From Mytilus edulis (taxonomy: Eukaryota > Mollusca > Bivalvia > Mytilida > Mytilidae), in assembly GCF_963676685.1 (NCBI RefSeq), contig NC_092353.1, positions 10,937,734-11,001,733 of the forward strand: a DNA stretch of 64,000 nt. Reading direction: 5' to 3'. Every line of letters starts with the position of its first letter. Within the stretch, counting starts at the first letter, position 1. The notes under the pieces were generated by a model, which was not told where the DNA came from, did not search any database, and saw nothing but the letters and a program-made list of their open reading frames with translations. The position numbers were made by a program, and so were the translations under genes. Below, in pieces: positions 57,830 to 64,000 of the stretch.

Positions 57830-60800
57830 TCAGATATTTATCCCTCGCAGTAATGAGGATTCTAAAGTGATTGTAAACTCGTCCAATGTGCTGAGTATAT
57901 GGACTAGATAGTTTATATGACTAGAACTACGTAGGAATGATGACTCCTCGTACAACTGTGCCGTGATTGGAGTGTTGGCAATAATTGGCATCAGTTTCTG
58001 TAATGTATGGTCTCTGAAAAAGATTTTTTTATTGAATTAGTACTACAAAAATGTAATTTCTTTCAAATTTACAGTGTCAATCTAAACCAACTATTCCAAA
58101 CAAATGCCCTATTGTCATTTAGTTTTCTATAACTACAAATTAAAAAAAAAGATCAATGTATAACGAGTCCTTAATAAAATATTAAAACTAATTATGATAA
58201 CAAAAATTTGATGCAATGCTATTTGGTATTTGAAAAAATCATGAAACTCAGTGTTTTAAGATTTACAAAAAATATCCTTATGACATCAACCTTTAAGTAT
58301 CCATGTCCTATCTGCAGTTCTGTATCTATTTTTTATTTGTTTGGTCGATAGCTGTCTCATTCTTTTGTTTCATGTGTATCAGATAACATTATTTTTTGAA
58401 ACTCTTGATGGAATTGTACAATCCTAGAGTATAAATTACACTAAAATTGAATTATCATGCAACTTTTTTTCTTGAAATTTTCTTCCAAGGCAATGATTGT
58501 CATGTGTAAATACTGCATACTATAATACATACCTTATCCCTACACATACAAACACTTGAAACTTTCCATCCTTCCCGATAGTCTCTGCGGAGGCATTGAT
58601 TGTATCAATTAGATCACAGAATTTAAATAAATTGTTGTTAGCCACCTTCCTCACTTGTCCAGACATTACACATTCTACATGAGATTTCACTTTCTCTAAA
58701 ATCAAATAATTTACAATGATAATAATAAATGAGTAGTGTGTTCAAGTGCAGTTATCATGAAAACTGTCTAGTACTATTCCAACTTTCAACACATGCCCTT
58801 CTTTGTCCTTAAAAATGTAAGTTTTCATTATGAGTCAGATACTGTTTATTCATTTATTTTGGTAGGTACATGCTATAATTTATTTTGGTAGGTACATGCT
58901 ATAATTTATTTTGGTAGGTACATGCTATAATTTATTTTGGTAGGTACATGCTATAATTTATTTTGGTAGGTACATGCTATAATTTATTTTGGTAGGTACA
59001 TGCTATAATTTTCCTGGATTGTGTTAAACATGTATTCTAATGGATACTTGATTTTATGGGGTTAAATACAGAAATTTGTATTTAGTTAAATGCTTAAATT
59101 CAATGGTGAACCTTTTCACATGAAATCTACAAAAAAATAATCCGAACCGAATGAAGTATAATAAATCTGTAGTATATGCCACTTTAAAGTTCTGTGATGC
59201 ATGAGAACTTTAATTAATGTTGATTCATTAACTTTCATGGATTGTTGAAAACTTGTATATTTGAAGATATTTGATTTCTTGGTTGTGCCAATCTTTATAT
59301 ACAAAACCAATTGAAAATATGATATTCGTCCAACATTTAAATTCATGGTTCACCTGTAACAGACGAAACCAACGAAAACTGTTATCAACGAATAATAATG
59401 AATCCACAGTATTTCCAGTATAAAATTGCAACTTCTCCTCAACAATAAAACATATATTGATGAAAGTTTACATATTTTTAGAACATTTCCTGAGGATGTG
59501 TCCTTCTGAAGTTCCTCCACATTTCTAGTTTTAAACCAAGTCACAAACAATTTCATTCAATGTACAATGCATATACATCTAATCGTCTTCTTATATATTA
59601 CATAAATAACAGTGTTTGTCACAACTTTTTGAAATTTTGGATCCTCAATGCTCTTTAACTTTTTACTTATATTATAAATATTTTGATATGAGCGTCACTG
59701 ATGAGTCTTATGTCTTATGTCGTATGCGTCTGGCGTACTAAATAATAATCCTGGTACCTTTGATAACTATTTGAAGGTTACTTTTTATTTGCAAAACAAT
59801 ATACTTACCAAGGAAATCCCAGACAAACATTTTATTACGGAACAACCTTGATGACCTAAAGCCGTAATTAAATACAAGTTCTAAACAGTTAACCAGTCCA
59901 CGTTCTCCACACAGCAAAAATGTCAAACTTCCTCTCTGCAAAACACATGGATAATCTTATCATGAGTGCATAGGGATATACAAAAACATTACAATTCTGT
60001 GAAAATGAGGTAATTTTGAGATGACCCATGTCAACAGCAAGGATCCAGACTTTTTTTTATATAATTCGGTCATTTTGAGATGACTTGAAAGTTTTGGTCC
60101 CACAAAATATTAGAAGACATCTATAGAAGTCAACATCAGGTCTTCAATATAATATTATCAATGCAGTATATATGTCATAATAAAAAATTTTGAAGTCTAC
60201 AAGTTTTAGTTTAACAAGATTATAAAGTTTGTGCACTAACCTCCTTTTCTGGTTTATAATAATGTTTAACAAGATTATTAACTGCATGGCCCAGTGCCTC
60301 TTGAATTTGTGGAATTTTCAAACCTTGAATGGAAAAGACAACTTTTAAATCATTATAATGCTGAAGTTATGTGTATCTGGCAAGTTGGTATATTTTATTA
60401 TTCATTTAAAATTTTATTTTTTTTAATTAACTAGCACTCAATTTATTTTATTTTTCAGCTTTCTTGTGGATATTAAATACTCTTGAAATCTGTGTGGATT
60501 TAATTAAATAAAAGGTTTCCTTAATTCTATTTTGAAAACACAAATACTGTATCTGTTTGTCAAAAGCAAATTTTTCTGAAGTGAGGTAAATTTAAGTAAA
60601 GAACAAATTGGAAAAGTAATTACAGCAAATCTTTCCTTTACATTATTACAACTTTAGGAATGCTCTTATTTAAATTTAAATATGTTTCATATGCAATGTA
60701 CATATAAAAACTTTACTTTGTTCTGTGTTCCTCTTTGGTGACTTTGGTGAACCCAATCTAGGTGGCGATGAGTAATGCACAGCCAGATCTAAATCTAAAA

Positions 60801-63773
60801 TAAATATTGATAGAAATAAATGTGTAAGATACAACAGTTTGACAACTTACAATATAATATAAATCTAAAACAGAGTTTTATCTATTTCTGAATCACAACC
60901 CCTGAACAAATATTTCTTCACACCTCAATTAATCAAAATATATTTAATAAATGTTTTATCATTAATGAAATATCCTAATATAGCCTAATTATGACTTCAT
61001 ATGTTATTTTTCATAAGGACATTTTAATCACTTTACATGCACACATGAAAAAGTGTGTAACCACCATTTCATTTTGTGCCTGTACCATATTGGGATATCT
61101 GATCCATGTGTTGTATGTTGTTGTTTGTATATTTATTTCCTCAGAGGAGTAAGGTGTTGATCGTTGTAGTCTATGGAAATGTCTAATGTTTTGGTAACTC
61201 ATGCTATCCTTCTATGAATTATTTAATGAAACATTTTATCTTACTGTTTTATAAAGAGTTGTTAATATATTCATGGGTAAATTATATTTAAACTCAGACC
61301 AATACTTCACCAGACTATCACATCACATGCTCTTATGTTCTCATACTACAATACCTACCATATATATCCATATTCCGTGACAATAACTCAGCCACCAGTA
61401 ATCTTTCTGTACTTCCATCGTCTACCCCTTTACCTAACCATCTACCACAGTTAAACCTGCAATCAACATATCAAATATTAATGTACTGACTACATCAGGT
61501 ATATACATGTAATTGAAAGCATATATTTGTGAAGAGATTTATTTGTCTTAAACCTAAAACATAGAATTCTAATAAAAATAAAGTTAATTCTTTGTATTTC
61601 AACGGAGACCACATTTGATCTAGCAATAACTTATAAATCATGGAAACTGTAAAAAACTAAAAGTTTGATGTAATTCAGATTTATACTATTTGTTAAGTAC
61701 TCTTAAAGCTGACTTAGTATCAAAGGCATATACTATCTTTAATCTACAACCATGTAAAACATGCAAACATTAAAAGTCAATTAACCAAAATTGTGAGGTA
61801 AATATTGATTAACAATAACCCCCCTCCACTTTCCTTTGGTAACACCCCCTTGAATATTACATGTAAATCCACCCTATATCCCTGACTATATGTTGACTTG
61901 AATATAGCACTAACCTGTATGTATGACCCGTCAGTTCATTCCTTACAAGAACATATTCTACTAGCCATCTTGGTGTAATCCCACTGTTGTCATGGCCTAT
62001 CCTTAGTGTTGTTAATACACCCAAGTTTTTATGCTGAAATATATATAATCAAATTATTAATTTCTTTTCTATATATTATCAATTGCATAACTTCCTGTGA
62101 CAAATATTTCATGCATATTCAGGATATTTTGTTTTTAAATAGACAGAGAGGAAATCTTTAGAATATAAAATAGTTGTAGAATAATTCCTGTGGAGAAGAA
62201 CAAAGAATTAAAAGTACTTTGATAATTGCCTTCTTAATTTTACCTAGGCAAACTATTGAACAAGTGGTTCTGTATTGCACTCTTGGTATCCATATTGATT
62301 TTTCTTTATATAAAAAGTCACAGAAGTTCATTAGCAGTTGGACCAATATGGGATTTTTAATACTATTTGCAGAAATTTGTACCTTAACATTTGCAGTGGT
62401 TGAAAAGCATTCTCAAAAGTCAAATTAATTTATTAAGTGGAGACCTCTTCATGTCAATGCTAACAAAATCTGGTTCATGTAATCCCATTTATAATAGGAA
62501 ATACTTAATAGGATGACAGACACAAACACTACATGATAGCAATAACTCATGATGTCTCTTTGGCCCAGTAGATATCTAGAAATCATATAAATACTTTTCT
62601 CTTTACAATTCTCACCTCCACATTAAACTCTAGAAATCCTTTAGGCGTCTCTATTGGTCCAGTCTCTCCTAACTGTCCAGCTATACACACCCAGGGATTA
62701 GCACTTGTTGTAGAACAACCAAACTTTGGACTAGGATAAATCATTACTTTATATGGTACAACTGCAATATAACAGGAGATGCATATCAATGACTTCTGTA
62801 TAATAGGCTAAAACTTATTTTTTACTTTGAGGAAACAACAGCCTCATTTTCAATAAAAAAAATATCATCATTCCAACTATTTTTTAAGCTTATCTATTGA
62901 TCTATAGTTCAATAATATATGAATGAATCAAATTTTTACCTTTGAAAATTATAAAAAGAATTCTAATGTCACTAATTTTAGGATAAGACTAGTTTATCCA
63001 TGTTATTTATTTTAGGATAAAACTTACATACTAAATTTACCAGTTTTAATTAGTAAGAATTGGTATAACAGTTATTTTTACCAGTTTTAAGTAAGAATTG
63101 GTATAACAGTTATTTTTACCAGTTTTAGGATAAGAATTGGTATAACAGTTATTTTTACCAGTTTTAAATAAGAATTGGTATAACAGTTATTTTTACCAGT
63201 TTTAGGATAAGAATTGGTATAACAGAAATAGTCTACAGCATTCAATGATAGAAGATGGTATATAAACTGTTCTCTTTCATCTTCACATCTCAGGAAGGCA
63301 TATCTCTTGTATAAAGTTCTGTAAAATAATAATAAGTATACAATAAGCAGTAAAAGCCGAAGTCACAATCTTAATTATCATCTGCAATTATACAGGGGAA
63401 ATTAATACTTATTTTCTGTTTGTTTCGGAGATAAATATTTGTAGATTTATTTCACTTAGTAGAAATGTGTAAAGTGCTTTCCAGTCGATTTCCTTTTGAT
63501 GATCTCTAGTTTTATTTCAGAAACAGGGGTAATTGTCTTGTTTACTCCCTCAATTACTAAAACCCAACATATGTTTTAATAATTAATTCTGAGTTAGACT
63601 ATTACAAAACACTTAATATATTAATTGCACAACATTTTCCATACCTGAGTAGGTCAGCATCAGACAGTAGAGTCTTTAAATGAGTAGCTAGGACCTTCTT
63701 CTCTAGAGACAGTCGTACAAAAGCTCTGGCTTGTCCTACATCTGTACGAATATCTGACATCTGGATTACCTTC
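57830..63773 (-). CDS. DENND5: DENND5-like protein, C-terminal half (RUN1 end, PLAT, RUN2)
   Basis: Ten exons: 63645-63773, 63197-63318, 62616-62761, 61915-62033, 61359-61456, 60717-60794, 60241-60323, 59809-59935, 58533-58695, 57830-58013. All splice sites are GT/AG and all phases join. The protein continues beyond the window's right edge, so the DENN domain is not seen. Visible parts: end of RUN1 ([38 protein letters not shown]); the PLAT domain ([47 protein letters not shown]); RUN2 ([53 protein letters not shown]); and the end [13 protein letters not shown]. The order and wording match DENND5A/B, guanine-exchange factors for Rab39-type GTPases that bind Rab6 through the RUN region at the Golgi. 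No frameshift or stop. A tandem repeat duplicates the donor of the 63197-63318 exon. Confidence 0.93.
58861..59015. repeat. 26-bp tandem array, six units
   Basis: GGTAGGTACATGCTATAATT followed by TATTTT repeats almost perfectly six times, in the intron between DENND5 exons 58533-58695 and 59809-59935. A recent local expansion. Confidence 0.9.
59615..59770 (-). repeat. Mussel dispersed repeat, truncated copy
   Basis: Reverse-orientation piece of the 8045-8385 family with GATATGAGCGTCACTGATGA and CTGGTACCTTTGATAACTAT, in the same DENND5 intron as the 26-bp array, 38 bases from the exon 59809-59935 donor. Confidence 0.8.
63039..63235 (-). repeat. 38-41-bp tandem repeat across a DENND5 splice donor
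   Basis: ACCAGTTTTA recurs at 63039, 63080, 63118, 63157 and 63195, giving units of 41, 38, 39 and 38 bases. On the coding strand each unit carries TGTTATACCAATTCTTA and AAAACTG|GTAAAAATAAC, the last codons of exon 63197-63318 plus its donor. Only the first donor gives the phase needed by the next exon and the best match to DENND5. Confidence 0.85.
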
Positions 63774-64000
63774 CTGCAAAATAGTTATACTCATATAGAA
63801 TTAGGATAAAATCTTTTTTCAAGTATAAATAATTACATTAGATGTATGTTTCATTATAATACGTTATTCTGATTGGCAAACTGCACAGCACGTGCTATTC
63901 CTGAAACAATTGTATTAGACAATAACATTTATCATTCATGATGACACGAGGTCCCACAATAAAGTGCACAGGTAAATTAAATGAAAACTTGATAAAAATC
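63774..64000. other. DENND5 intron, right edge
   Basis: Intron sequence upstream of exon 63645-63773; the next exon lies outside the window. Confidence 0.6.

Overview
This is a gene-poor, AT-rich piece of animal nuclear genome. Spliced genes with GT/AG introns, dense non-LTR, LTR and MITE remnants, tRNA-derived SINEs, and several dispersed repeats I recognise as very common in mussels point to a bivalve, most likely Mytilus. The species is an inference; no search was run.

Layout. 1-14 kb holds only mobile-element debris: two LINE fragments, a 1.3 kb MITE with internal tandem arrays, a hAT remnant and dispersed repeats. 14.0-27.8 kb (+) holds an eight-exon, transposon-derived gene: a Mutator-like transposase joined to a C-terminal DEDDh 3'-5' exonuclease, broken by four one-base frameshifts. 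Its introns carry a 3.35 kb gag-only LTR retrotransposon, a TTAA-flanked fold-back element and a 1.9 kb composite repeat. A 79-bp minisatellite starts at its stop codon. 28.8-32.3 kb is mostly repeats, with an inverted duplication and a possible signal-peptide exon. 32.8-42.8 kb and 45.9-51.6 kb (-) are two tandem paralogs of a gene I do not recognise from any named family. 52-57.8 kb has no visible gene. 57.8 kb to the right edge (-) is the 3' half of a DENND5 (Rab6-interacting, DENN/RUN/PLAT) gene.

Main discovery candidate. The paralogs at 32.8-42.8 and 45.9-51.6 kb each assemble into a five-exon ORF with matching splice phases. Both predict a small type I membrane protein: signal peptide, acidic Ser/Gly-rich ectodomain, one transmembrane helix, and a tail with three YxxL/I motifs each separated by exactly eight residues. 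That is the spacing of immune-receptor ITAMs. One paralog has expanded a 22-residue ectodomain unit from one copy to five. This looks like a lineage-specific receptor or adaptor family; the signalling role is inference from the motif alone.

Working relationships. The DENND5 gene is ordinary host machinery. The transposase-exonuclease gene is selfish or formerly selfish DNA that later became a landing site for other elements. The paralog pair arose by segmental duplication, and each copy then collected its own insertions, so they give a local before/after comparison for several elements.
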